Positions 1 through 6,072 of a stretch of 15,305 nt of DNA are shown here, one piece after another. The stretch comes from Chloroflexota bacterium (lineage in GTDB: Bacteria > Chloroflexota > Dehalococcoidia > Lucifugimonadales > JACPCL1). Below the pieces are notes generated by a model. The model did no database searches. It saw only the letters and a list, made by a program, of their open reading frames with translations, and had not been told where the DNA came from. Both the position numbers and the translations under genes were made by a program. The first letter of the stretch is position 1, and the number at the start of each line of letters is the position of its first letter. Location: positions 1 to 15,305 of the forward strand of contig JACQUH010000019.1 in the NCBI GenBank assembly GCA_016210375.1. Direction: 5' to 3'.

Positions 1-188
1 CCTCTGGCTCCCCCTTCCCGATGCGGGAAGGGGGAGAAGATACACTTGAATCGGTGTGATGCGGCTTTGTCGCATCACACCGATTCCTTAAATCATCGTC
101 CCCCTCTCCGTTGCGGAGAGGGGGACCACAGGGGGAGAGGTTCAGCCTCACTGGCAGTCTAATTGGGCAAAGACCATTAGTGCCAGGT
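1..188. repeat. three-hairpin intergenic repeat, copy 1
   Basis: About 188 bp that recurs in the same orientation at 13144-13330. It folds as three successive hairpins. H1 is an 11-bp stem at 10-20/24-34. H2 is a 17-bp stem at 49-65/69-85. H3 is a 13-bp stem at 98-110/114-126. An imperfectly conserved tail runs to about 188, ending in agtgccaggt (copy 2 ends in agtgcctggt). Base changes between the copies keep the H2 stem paired. No protein is encoded. The left boundary may lie outside the window. It resembles REP/MITE-type intergenic elements; the family is not identified. Confidence 0.85.
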
Positions 189-235
189 CATGCTAGTCGC
201 GGCTCCCAAGCAAAGGGAACCAGCCCTGCCCTGGG

Positions 236-264
236 TTGCTCCAATCCTGGGCATCAGCTATCAT
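236..264 (+). promoter_or_regulatory. candidate promoter for tRNA-Ser and sucC
   Basis: TTGCTC (236-241) and TATCAT (259-264) are separated by 17 bp, and the tRNA begins 62 bp after the -10. The -10 matches the sigma-70 consensus at 5 of 6 positions, but the -35 at only 3 of 6. This is a plausible but weak call. It is the best candidate in the 189-326 stretch, where I see no coding sequence. Confidence 0.3.
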
Positions 265-326
265 TGAAACACGCAGGCGACCGTCTGCATGTCCCCATGC
301 TTGCCCTTATGCCCGCATATACCTCC

Positions 327-417
327 GGAGGGGTGGCCGAGCGGACTATGGCGCCTGTCTTGAAAACAGGTAACACCTCAGACGTGTTCATGGGTTCGAA
401 TCCCATCCCCTCCGCCA
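327..417 (+). tRNA. tRNA-Ser(UGA)
   Basis: A complete class II tRNA of 91 nt including an encoded CCA. The acceptor stem is GGAGGGG (327-333) with CCCCTCC (407-413), and the discriminator is G414. The anticodon stem is cctgt/acagg around the loop CTTGAAA, giving anticodon TGA at 361-363, which reads UCA serine codons. A long variable arm (AACAC/GTGTT) and a T-loop TTCGAAT inside an atggg/cccat stem are typical of tRNA-Ser. The sucC-like start codon lies only 10 nt after the CCA end, so the two are probably co-transcribed and separated by tRNA 3' processing. Confidence 0.96.
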
Positions 418-427
418 TTGGCCTGAC

Positions 428-1579
428 ATGAAGCTCCACGAGTACCAGTCCAAAGCCCTGCTGTCCATGTACGGCATGTTGGTGCCCCGCGGCGGCCTGG
501 CGGCCACGCCCGCCGAGGCTCGCCAGGTGGCCAAGCGCCTCGGTGGGCCGTGCTACGTCAAGGCCCAGGTGTACGCGGGGGGCCGCGCCAAGGCTGGAGG
601 CATCCGCAAGGCCGCAACGCCTGAGGAGGCCGAAGGCACTGCTGCTGCCCTCCTGGGCAGCCGCCTGGTGACGCCCCAGACAGGGCCAGAGGGCGTGCCC
701 ATCCACCGGGTCCTCGTGGAGGAATCCCTGGAAGTGGAGCGCGAGCTGTACCTGGGCATCGTCATAGATGGGGGTACGGAGTCCGTTGTGGTCATGGCCA
801 GCCAGTCTGGTGGAATAGACGTTGAGGCCGTGGCCCGAGAGCACCCAGAGCTGATCCTGAGGCAGGTCGTGGACCCCCTGGTTGGCTTTCAGGCCTACCA
901 GGGGCGCCGCCTTGCCATAGACATGGGCCTGCCCGCCTCCATCGCCCGCTCCCTGGCGCCCCAGATGCTGGCCCTGTACGAGCTCTTCATCGCCAAGGAC
1001 TGCTCTCTGGCCGAGATTAACCCCCTGGTCATCACCAGGGACGGGCGCATCGTGGCCCTGGACGCTAAGCTAAACGTGGACGACGACGCCCTCTTCCGCC
1101 ACGAGGACCTGGCCGCCCTGCGGGACTGGAGCCAGCTTGACCCTCTGGAGGCAAAGGCAGGCCAGGCGGGTCTCTCCTACGTAAAGCTGGAGGGCGATGT
1201 GGGCTGCCTGATGAACGGCGCAGGTATGGCCATGGCCACCCTGGACGCCATCCAGGCAGCGGGCCTGTCGCCAGCCAACTTCCTGGACGTGGGCGGCGCA
1301 GGCGATGCCGAGCGGGTCGCAACGGCAATGAGCATCCTCCTGGACGACCCTTCGGTCAGGCGCGTGCTCGTCAACGTCTTCGGCGGCATCGCCCGCTGTG
1401 ACGACATCGCCCGCGGCATCCTCCAGGCCTTCACCCCCGAGCGACAGGGCATCCCCCTGGTGGTGCGGCTCCTGGGCACCAACCTGGACGAGGGCAAAGC
1501 CATCTTCCGCGCCTCCGGCCTGCGCGTCCGCTTCGCCGACACCCTCCTGGAGGCTATCCAAGCGCTTCAGGAGACGTGA
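428..1579 (+). CDS. sucC: succinyl-CoA synthetase (ADP-forming) beta subunit
   Basis: Beta subunit of succinyl-CoA ligase, which converts succinyl-CoA + ADP + Pi to succinate + CoA + ATP in the TCA cycle as a complex with the alpha subunit. It is 383 aa, close to the usual ~388. The N-terminal ATP-grasp domain starts MKLHEYQSKALL and contains YVKAQVYAGGRAKAGG (43-58). The Mg-nucleotide residues are Asn198 in EINPL and Asp212 in LDAKLN. The C-terminal ligase domain has GCLMNGAGMAMATLD (259-273), NFLDVGG (284-290) and VFGGIARCD (317-325). No good Shine-Dalgarno is visible, because the tRNA end sits just upstream. The sucD-like partner is not adjacent but starts about 580 bp downstream. A malate-CoA ligase beta subunit (MtkA) is a related alternative that motifs alone do not exclude. 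Confidence 0.93.
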   Translation: MKLHEYQSKALLSMYGMLVPRGGLAATPAEARQVAKRLGGPCYVKAQVYAGGRAKAGGIRKAATPEEAEGTAAALLGSRLVTPQTGPEGVPIHRVLVEESLEVERELYLGIVIDGGTESVVVMASQSGGIDVEAVAREHPELILRQVVDPLVGFQAYQGRRLAIDMGLPASIARSLAPQMLALYELFIAKDCSLAEINPLVITRDGRIVALDAKLNVDDDALFRHEDLAALRDWSQLDPLEAKAGQAGLSYVKLEGDVGCLMNGAGMAMATLDAIQAAGLSPANFLDVGGAGDAERVATAMSILLDDPSVRRVLVNVFGGIARCDDIARGILQAFTPERQGIPLVVRLLGTNLDEGKAIFRASGLRVRFADTLLEAIQALQET

Positions 1580-1674
1580 CGTAAGCGTGTGCCGGTTATT
1601 TTTGACCAAGCTCGCCATACAGCACAGCTTGTCTCTTTCTGCCGAACGGTATCTCTATTGCACAGGAGGCTAAG

Positions 1675-1878
1675 ATGTATGGTCAAGGAGGGCCGCCCTG
1701 GGGGATGATTCAGGCACGTCGGGAACGTGATGAACTTAGCCGGACGTTATGGGATCTGAAGCAGACAGTGTTGACCGCTGTAGAGGATGCCCTGGCTGAG
1801 ATGGAGAAGCCACACAGATCCAAAGCGAAGGTCAAAGACATTCTCAGGACATTGCAGGTGCGACTTACTCAGCCATGA
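1675..1878 (+). CDS. small hypothetical protein between sucC and sucD
   Basis: A 67-aa protein that I do not recognise. AGGAGG (1664-1669) lies 5 nt before the ATG, which is the main evidence that it is translated. The first 13 residues are Gly/Pro-rich (GQGGPPWGM). The rest is charged and probably helical, with alternating RRERDELSR and KAKVKDILRTL segments and no Cys or membrane segment. It sits 95 bp after sucC and 279 bp before sucD, on the same strand, where sucC and sucD are normally contiguous. It may be a recent insertion or a remnant of a larger gene. Its base composition is visibly less GC-rich than that of the suc genes. Confidence 0.5.
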   Translation: MYGQGGPPWGMIQARRERDELSRTLWDLKQTVLTAVEDALAEMEKPHRSKAKVKDILRTLQVRLTQP

Positions 1879-1942
1879 TCGTCCTCAACCTAGCTCCTGC
1901 TCGCCCCAAAGTATTGTCCCGCTTATGCCCCTTTAGGCCCTC

Positions 1943-2023
1943 CAAAACCCTTACCTACAAAGTAGATGCCCTAGGATTGGTGGGCTAGAGCATCTACTTA
2001 TTAAGTAGAGGGTGTAGGTTTTG
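1943..2023. repeat. nested inverted repeat upstream of sucD
   Basis: The inner stem is AAGTAGATGC (1960-1969) with GCATCTACTT (1990-1999), extended after one mismatch by CTAG/CTAG (1971-1974/1985-1988) around a 10-nt loop. Outside it, CAAAACC (1943-1949) can pair with GGTTTTG (2017-2023). The element spans about 80 bp, contains no gene, and could form a long hairpin in DNA or RNA. It is either a small palindromic element or a structured 5' region for sucD. Confidence 0.6.
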
Positions 2024-2035
2024 TGCCCCCCGACC

Positions 2036-2054
2036 CTCTGCTTCCCAAGCAGAG
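2036..2054. other. perfect 8-bp hairpin in the sucD leader
   Basis: CTCTGCTT (2036-2043), loop CCC, AAGCAGAG (2047-2054). No run of T follows it on either side (cgacc before, actgtcgc after), so it does not look like a canonical intrinsic terminator. It lies about 100 bp upstream of the sucD start. Confidence 0.5.
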
Positions 2055-2157
2055 ACTGTCGCAATAAGAAATCAGAGTCCCTACCTATAGACCAGACGTA
2101 GTGTGGTGTTGCTAAGCTCTCCCTTACCCCTTGGGGAAGAGAGATGAGAAAGAGTCT

Positions 2158-3036
2158 ATGAGCATCCTTGTCAACAAAGACACCCGCCTGCTGGTGCAGG
2201 GCCTCACCGGCAACCAGGGGCAGTTCCACACTGCCCAGATGCTGGCCTACGGCACGAACGTCGTCGCCGGGGCCACGCCCGGGCGCGGGGGCCAGACCTT
2301 CCAGGGGGTGGTACCCGTCTACGACGAGGTGGAGGAGGCCGTCGCAAAGACCCGGGCCAACGCCTCGGTCATCTTCGTGCCTGCCCCCAACGCCGCCGAT
2401 GCGGTCCTTGAGGCCGCAGACGTCGGCGTCAAGCTCATCGTCTGCATCACCGAGGGCGTCCCCGCCCTGGACATGGTCAAGGTCCTGCACTACTTGCGAG
2501 AGAACGACGTGACCCTCATAGGCCCCAATTGCCCTGGCGTCATCTCCCCCGGGCAGCGATGCCGCGTAGGCATTATGCCCTCAGAGATCCACCTGCCCGG
2601 CCGGGTGGGCGTCGCCTCCCGCAGCGGCACGCTGACCTATGAGGCCGTCTACCAGCTCACCCAAGCGGGCATCGGGCAGTCCACCTGCGTGGGCATCGGC
2701 GGCGACCCCCTGGTGGGCACCAACTTCGTGGAGGCCCTGGCGCTCTTCCAGGACGACCCCCAGACCGACGCCGTGGTGCTCATCGGCGAGATCGGCGGGA
2801 TCAAGGAGCAGCAGGCGGCGGAGTTCATCAGGGCGGGCGGTTTCAAGAAGCCGTTGTACGCCCTGGTGGCGGGCCAGAGCGCGCCGCCGGGCAAGCGCAT
2901 GGGCCACGCCGGGGCCATCATCACGGGCACGGCGGCCCTGGCCTCCTCCAAGATCGCCGCCCTGCGGGAGGCCGGCGCGACGATCATCCCTGGGCCGGCG
3001 TACATCGGGGACACGGTGAGGAGGGGGATGGGGTAG
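2158..3036 (+). CDS. sucD: succinyl-CoA synthetase (ADP-forming) alpha subunit
   Basis: Alpha subunit, which binds CoA and carries the phosphorylated histidine. It is 292 aa from ATG 2158. That start was chosen because MSILVNKDTRLLVQGLTGNQG matches the family N-terminus exactly. An in-frame TTG at 2131 would add nine residues with no family support. The CoA-binding Rossmann region is GLTGNQGQFH (15-24) and TPGRGGQT (40-47). Other motifs are IGPNCPGVISPG (121-132), SRSGTLTYEA (154-163) and GIGGDP (179-184). The active-site His250 is in GKRMGHAGAI. MtkB (malate-CoA ligase alpha) is the close alternative. The stop codon is one base from the start of the next gene, so that gene is probably carried on the suc transcript. 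Confidence 0.93.
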   Translation: MSILVNKDTRLLVQGLTGNQGQFHTAQMLAYGTNVVAGATPGRGGQTFQGVVPVYDEVEEAVAKTRANASVIFVPAPNAADAVLEAADVGVKLIVCITEGVPALDMVKVLHYLRENDVTLIGPNCPGVISPGQRCRVGIMPSEIHLPGRVGVASRSGTLTYEAVYQLTQAGIGQSTCVGIGGDPLVGTNFVEALALFQDDPQTDAVVLIGEIGGIKEQQAAEFIRAGGFKKPLYALVAGQSAPPGKRMGHAGAIITGTAALASSKIAALREAGATIIPGPAYIGDTVRRGMG

Positions 3037-3037
3037 T

Positions 3038-3340
3038 ATGCTTCCCATTGGCCGTTTCCGTTGCCCCTACTTGGGCGCCGATGTAGAACTCACCCAGGAG
3101 CGGGAACACCACATCACGCGGCATCATCCTGATTTGCTGCCTGAGTTCCGGTCTCTTCTGGCCGGAACCCTTGCAAATCCCGACCAAGTGAGGGGCAACG
3201 GCGCTCTTCTGTTCTCACGCTGGTATAATGGAGTCCGAGGTGGCAAGCACATCGTCGTTGTCGTGGTCACCGACCCGGCAACCCCACCACGCCACTGGAT
3301 TGTCACAGCGTACATCGCCAGAAGATTAGCCAGGGAGTAA
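3038..3340 (+). CDS. PBECR-like (BECR-fold) putative nuclease/toxin
   Basis: A 100-aa protein. The pattern HHITRHHPDL (23-32), LANPDQV (45-51), a beta strand HIVVVVVTD and a C-terminal WIVTAYIAR resembles the PBECR/DUF4258 group of small barnase-EndoU-ColicinE5-RelE-like RNases, whose roles include phage proteins and toxins. The ATG follows the sucD stop after a single base, suggesting translational coupling or a recent insertion right behind sucD. The next gene (DUF2283) starts 5 nt after its stop. DUF2283 proteins commonly sit beside such nucleases as presumed antitoxins, so the pair looks like a toxin-antitoxin module. The candidate catalytic histidines are present, but activity cannot be judged from sequence. 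The family call is from pattern recognition only. Confidence 0.6.
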   Translation: MLPIGRFRCPYLGADVELTQEREHHITRHHPDLLPEFRSLLAGTLANPDQVRGNGALLFSRWYNGVRGGKHIVVVVVTDPATPPRHWIVTAYIARRLARE

Positions 3341-3345
3341 CCGCT

Positions 3346-3582
3346 ATGGAAGCAAAGCTCAGGCTTCACTACGACAAGGTCGGCGACATTCTCTACATCA
3401 GCAAATGCCCGCCCTACCCAGAGCAAGAATCTGAAGAGCTCAGCGATGAGGTAATTGCCCGCTTGAATCCTACAACCGGTGAAGTGGAAAACCTGGAGAT
3501 CCTTTTCTTTGCCGCTCGCCTTTCCCGCGGCGAGTTGCCGGACCTGCCTATCCAGGCAGACCTAAAGCTGGCAGAGTCCTAA
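3346..3582 (+). CDS. DUF2283 domain protein, presumed antitoxin
   Basis: A 78-aa protein with the DUF2283 pattern: an N-terminal LHYDKVGDILYI (7-18), a central acidic SEELSDEVIARLNP and GEVENLEILFFAAR (45-58). In this family the DxxxDxLYI opening and the hydrophobic 'exIEIL' strand are diagnostic. It starts 5 nt after the PBECR-like gene, with AGGGAG just upstream overlapping that gene's end, so the two form one transcription unit. Partnership with the adjacent nuclease-like gene is inferred from position. Its TAA stop overlaps the TAG of the convergent HicB-like gene. Confidence 0.7.
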   Translation: MEAKLRLHYDKVGDILYISKCPPYPEQESEELSDEVIARLNPTTGEVENLEILFFAARLSRGELPDLPIQADLKLAES

Positions 3583-3812
3583 GCCGACCCAACTGCTATC
3601 TCTAGGTGGGTCACGTAGACTTCTGTATGAAAGCGTTCCCGTATCTCCGTTGGGGTCGCTTCCTGAAAGAACAGCTCTACTGCGTCCTGCAAGTTGGAGC
3701 GCTCCTCCTCCACCGCCTTTCCCTGGCTGGCGATGTCCAGTTCAGGACAGAGGGCAATATACCAGTTGTCTTCCCGTTCGATTAGGGCTGTGACCTGACG
3801 GGTGTGTTGCAC
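3579..3812 (-). CDS. HicB-family antitoxin-like protein (no HicA partner)
   Basis: 77 aa from GTG at 3812. The HicB partial RNase-H-like fold is suggested by QVTALIEREDNWYIALCPEL (6-25), then DIASQGKAVEEERSNLQDAVELFF, then a short beta tail (FHTEVYVTHLEIAV). The GTG was chosen because GGGAGG lies 8 nt upstream and the homologous part begins right there. The open frame extends to 3950, but the extra 46 residues look like random translation. No hicA is visible on either side, so this is a solitary HicB-like gene, possibly the survivor of a pair. It is convergent with the DUF2283 gene and their stop codons overlap. Confidence 0.75.
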   Translation of the reverse strand: MQHTRQVTALIEREDNWYIALCPELDIASQGKAVEEERSNLQDAVELFFQEATPTEIRERFHTEVYVTHLEIAVGSA

Positions 3813-3948
3813 AGCTCGTTCCTCCCTGCCGCCATTCCAATACGGGGCAGCGCGCCCATAGAGGCTTGGCCTTGCCGTTGATCCGTTAAACCAGCGCCTT
3901 GTACCGGTAGAAGGATTGCTGGGCGAGAGCGGTATTCTAACAGGGGCC

Positions 3949-3988
3949 AACCCCGTCTAGGACACGGTGAGGTGTCCTAGACGGGGTT
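3949..3988. terminator. perfect 17-bp hairpin, possible terminator of the DndB-like gene
   Basis: A 17-bp perfect stem: 3949-3965 (starting AACCCCGTCTAGG) pairs with 3972-3988 around the loop GGTGAG. It lies 36 bp beyond the stop of the minus-strand DndB-like gene and before the HicB-like gene, which is the expected place for a terminator. No T-tract follows on the minus strand (GGCCCCTG), so it may instead be an mRNA-stabilising or recombination-associated hairpin. Confidence 0.45.
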
Positions 3989-4024
3989 AAGGGCAAATCG
4001 TGACCACCTAGAGTTTCGGCCTGG

Positions 4025-5158
4025 TCAAACGCCAACCATGCTTTTCAGCTTGTCGTAGACGAAAGCCCTCGTTTCGGTTCGATTGGCGATCTGCCTGTTC
4101 CCTGATTTGGGGTTCAATCTGAGCACAGTGTCACGCCAAAGTGGGTTTGAACGACCCATTAGGTCGCCCTTCCAGATTCCCCCATCGGCGGGGTCGGTGC
4201 ACGAGTATTTGTCGGCTAGCCTAGCCAGACGGGATTGCCAATCCTTAGCAATGAAGAGATTTCCGGCAAGGCGAAAATAGGCGCCGAAAACCAACCCGCT
4301 GTCCCCGATAGACGACTCCCGTACCCCTTTGCGCCGCGACAACGGAAGATATCCTGTTTCAGGGCGAACCTTTGCAAGATAGTCAACGAACTCGCACAGG
4401 AACTTCCGGTATGCTTGAAAATTCATTTCGTCCAGGTCTGGGAAAGCCTCGGAGACCCCTTTGGCCAAGGTGTTGAAAGTCACGACCATGGGAGAGTTGG
4501 TGGAGATAGTATTGCGCACCACTTCTACGTGACCACGAAGCCCCGAGTCTTCCATTACTCGCGAAGCGAGCTTGTTGTGCAGGTCAGCTTGGTCAATCCA
4601 TTTAGAGCGCGTTGGGTTGGCTGGTCGGCCCAACTGGTTGTACTCTTTGAAGAGGTTACGCTCGCCGTCCAACGGCAACACCTCAACGAGCAGAGGGAAT
4701 TCGTAGTTAAGGTCGAAGCTCATCCCCGTAACCTCCACCAATTTGCAGGCCTTCAGAATAGCCTGGTGCCTGTGATTGGAATCTGGTATCGTGGGCCTGC
4801 CACCCAATATACGGAGTTCTTCATGAGTTTCGTCGTACTCGAACTTCACTTCAGACTCTCTTAGGTTCCAGGTAAGAGAGCCTCCGAAAAGGGTGCCGTT
4901 GAGTAGTGCCTGGGTAATCTCATCCACTCTACCCCAGTCAACGTTTGGCTCACGCTTTTTCTCGTTCCCTTCGCTATCCCAGGTTATCTTGATTCCTCGC
5001 TGGTAGTCGTAATCCACCCAAATCAGCTCCTGTTCGAGGAGATCACCCAACCGTCCAACCGACACCGTTGTCACGAATTTCCGAATCGTACCGTTCTGCC
5101 ACACGGGTCGCACGTGATGTAGGGTTATGAATGGGCTTCCATCCACGCTCTGTACCAT
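4025..5158 (-). CDS. DndB/DGQHR-domain-like protein
   Basis: 377 aa, soluble. Two features suggest the DndB/DGQHR superfamily (ParB-like fold, found in DNA phosphorothioation and other defence loci). One is IPDSNHRHQAI at about residues 126-136, in the place of the DGQHR motif. The other is an upstream VDYDYQRGIK like the QRxx strand of these proteins. NQLGRPANPTRSKWID further on also resembles the conserved middle of the family. The Gly and Gln of DGQHR are replaced by Ser and Asn, so the assignment is tentative. The ATG at 5158 is firmly supported: AGGAGG (5165-5170) lies 6 nt upstream, and a near-consensus promoter precedes it. No dndACDE genes are nearby. The gene is visibly less GC-rich than the suc and Fe-S genes, which suggests acquisition by transfer. 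Confidence 0.55.
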   Translation of the reverse strand: MVQSVDGSPFITLHHVRPVWQNGTIRKFVTTVSVGRLGDLLEQELIWVDYDYQRGIKITWDSEGNEKKREPNVDWGRVDEITQALLNGTLFGGSLTWNLRESEVKFEYDETHEELRILGGRPTIPDSNHRHQAILKACKLVEVTGMSFDLNYEFPLLVEVLPLDGERNLFKEYNQLGRPANPTRSKWIDQADLHNKLASRVMEDSGLRGHVEVVRNTISTNSPMVVTFNTLAKGVSEAFPDLDEMNFQAYRKFLCEFVDYLAKVRPETGYLPLSRRKGVRESSIGDSGLVFGAYFRLAGNLFIAKDWQSRLARLADKYSCTDPADGGIWKGDLMGRSNPLWRDTVLRLNPKSGNRQIANRTETRAFVYDKLKSMVGV

Positions 5159-5214
5159 AACAAGCCTCCTGTGAACTTAGTCGGCGCGCCAAAGTTGTGC
5201 ACGTCGCAACCCAT

Positions 5215-5243
5215 ATGGTACGCGCATTGTGGAGACGTGTCAA
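5215..5243 (-). promoter_or_regulatory. sigma-70-type promoter of the DndB-like gene
   Basis: Read on the minus strand, a perfect -35 TTGACA (5243-5238), a 17-bp spacer and a -10 TACCAT (5220-5215, 4 of 6) precede the ATG by about 57 bp. The leader would be about 50 nt and contains the AGGAGG site. Confidence 0.65.
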
Positions 5244-5251
5244 TAGGTAGG

Positions 5252-5269
5252 ACGTGGATTATTCCACGT
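5252..5269. promoter_or_regulatory. palindromic candidate operator (ACGTGGA half-sites)
   Basis: ACGTGGA (5252-5258), spacer TTAT, TCCACGT (5263-5269): a perfect 7-bp dyad lying 8 bp upstream of the -35 of the DndB-like promoter. A third ACGTGGA half-site follows at 5286-5292. The position suits an activator site or an upstream repressor site; the binding protein is unknown. Confidence 0.5.
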
Positions 5270-5270
5270 A

Positions 5271-5417
5271 TTACTTGGGCATTACACGTGGAGCCTGTTC
5301 GATGCTCAGCCTCCCCATCGCCTCCCTCCAGAACGCCTGCGCCCGCTCCGCCGCCTCCGACGACGGCAGCTTGCTCTGCTGCACCGTCATCTGGGCCTTG
5401 CCGTTGCCTTCACCGGC
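5271..5417 (-). pseudogene. 3' fragment of a DUF4287/SRPBCC gene (second copy)
   Basis: About 48 codons matching the C-terminus of the intact gene at 6073-6627. KAQMTVQQSKLPSSEAAERA here corresponds to RAQMTVQQSKLPSLEAAERA there, followed by WREAMGRL versus WREAVERL. It has no start codon or N-terminal part. The match begins inside the last codons of the TumE-like toxin gene, and the toxin's TGA stop lies within it. It then runs to its own TAA (5273-5271). It is either the leftover of a tandem paralogue or the far half of a target duplication made when the toxin-antitoxin module arrived. Confidence 0.8.
5320..5408. repeat. direct repeat flanking the TumE module, left copy
   Basis: 89 bp aligning without gaps to 6101-6189, with 8 differences by my count. 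It starts gcctccctcca in both copies. Together the two copies bracket the antitoxin-toxin pair. Confidence 0.85.
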
Positions 5418-5814
5418 GTCCCAAGTGCTCCGCGACCTCCAGCGCAAGCTGGTGTACGGTAGGTTGCAATGCTGGCTCTGGCCTTTCCTCGGGGCCAACG
5501 TGTTTGTGGTGAGGAGCGTGCGCCAAAGCCGGATGGTGCCCCGCATTATCGTAGCGAAACACACAGGAACCACTTTGGTCTTGCAAGTGGAAGCTGTAGC
5601 GACGCCACAATTGGCTGCCGCTTGAATTGTCCACCGACAGAGTAACGCTGAGCCTTTGCCCCCCCGAGTACTCAAGCTGGCCTTCCAGCAGCCCGAGGGT
5701 TGCGCCGAGTTGCTCCAAGGTCGGCCCTCTAGAAAACCTGACCGGGGCTGTCAAGCCCGTCAGCACATCCAAGACTCCATCAAAGTAGTCTCTAAACTCC
5801 GCGGTGGGCGTCAA
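5410..5814 (-). CDS. TumE-family (DUF6516) toxin
   Basis: A 134-aa protein with the TumE/DUF6516 signature in its second half: RYSFHLQDQ (72-80), CVFRYDN (84-90), AGHHP (91-95) and PHHKHVGPEE (101-110). The conserved His cluster is intact, so the toxin is probably functional. The family consists of toxins encoded beside small antitoxins. The start is a TTG at 5814 that overlaps the antitoxin's TGA stop (TTGA, 5814-5811), so translation is likely coupled. Its last codons run into the partial copy of the neighbouring DUF4287 gene. No other plausible in-frame start lies upstream before the antitoxin stop. Confidence 0.8.
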   Translation of the reverse strand: MTPTAEFRDYFDGVLDVLTGLTAPVRFSRGPTLEQLGATLGLLEGQLEYSGGQRLSVTLSVDNSSGSQLWRRYSFHLQDQSGSCVFRYDNAGHHPALAHAPHHKHVGPEERPEPALQPTVHQLALEVAEHLGRR

Positions 5815-6038
5815 GACTTGACCACCGTCTTCTTTGGTTTGCCCAAGCTGGCAGCCTCCCAGTAGAACGCCCAGCGAATAAATTCCGGGGCGTCACCCAT
5901 CTCACCCTTGTTGTATCTTGTATAGAAGGTTTGAGAGTCCATGCCATACTTGGCCTCAAACTCAGCGAGACCTTTGGTAAGGTCTTCCTGGGCCAGTTTA
6001 CGGACCCTAAGCTGCGACCTGTCATATTTGATTCCCAT
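5811..6038 (-). CDS. antitoxin partner of the TumE-like toxin
   Basis: A 75-aa protein with no HTH motif visible. The central FEAKYGMDSQTFYTRYNKGE (27-46) and GDAPEFIRWAFYWEA resemble the small helical antitoxins found upstream of DUF6516 genes. The order antitoxin then toxin, with a 4-nt overlap, is classic for type II modules. ATG 6038 is preceded by AAGGTGG with suitable spacing. It begins 34 bp after the stop of the DUF4287 gene, on the same strand, so it may be read from that gene's promoter; no separate promoter stands out. Confidence 0.7.
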   Translation of the reverse strand: MGIKYDRSQLRVRKLAQEDLTKGLAEFEAKYGMDSQTFYTRYNKGEMGDAPEFIRWAFYWEAASLGKPKKTVVKS

Positions 6039-6072
6039 AGCCCACCTTCAATACTTCCTTCGTTGGCCCAGT

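Noticed and set aside
254..844. Long minus-strand open frame across the tRNA and the 5' part of sucC
   Set aside because: It is antisense to sucC and the tRNA, its product shows no family pattern, and it follows from the high GC of the real gene.
2110..2143. Possible hairpin ctctcccttacccc/ggggaagagag before sucD
   Set aside because: The inner loop would be only 2-4 nt and several internal pairs fail, so it is not a convincing structure.
2131..2157. TTG-initiated N-terminal extension of SucD
   Set aside because: The nine extra residues (MGKRDEKES) have no counterpart in the family, whereas the ATG at 2158 gives the canonical MSIL opening.
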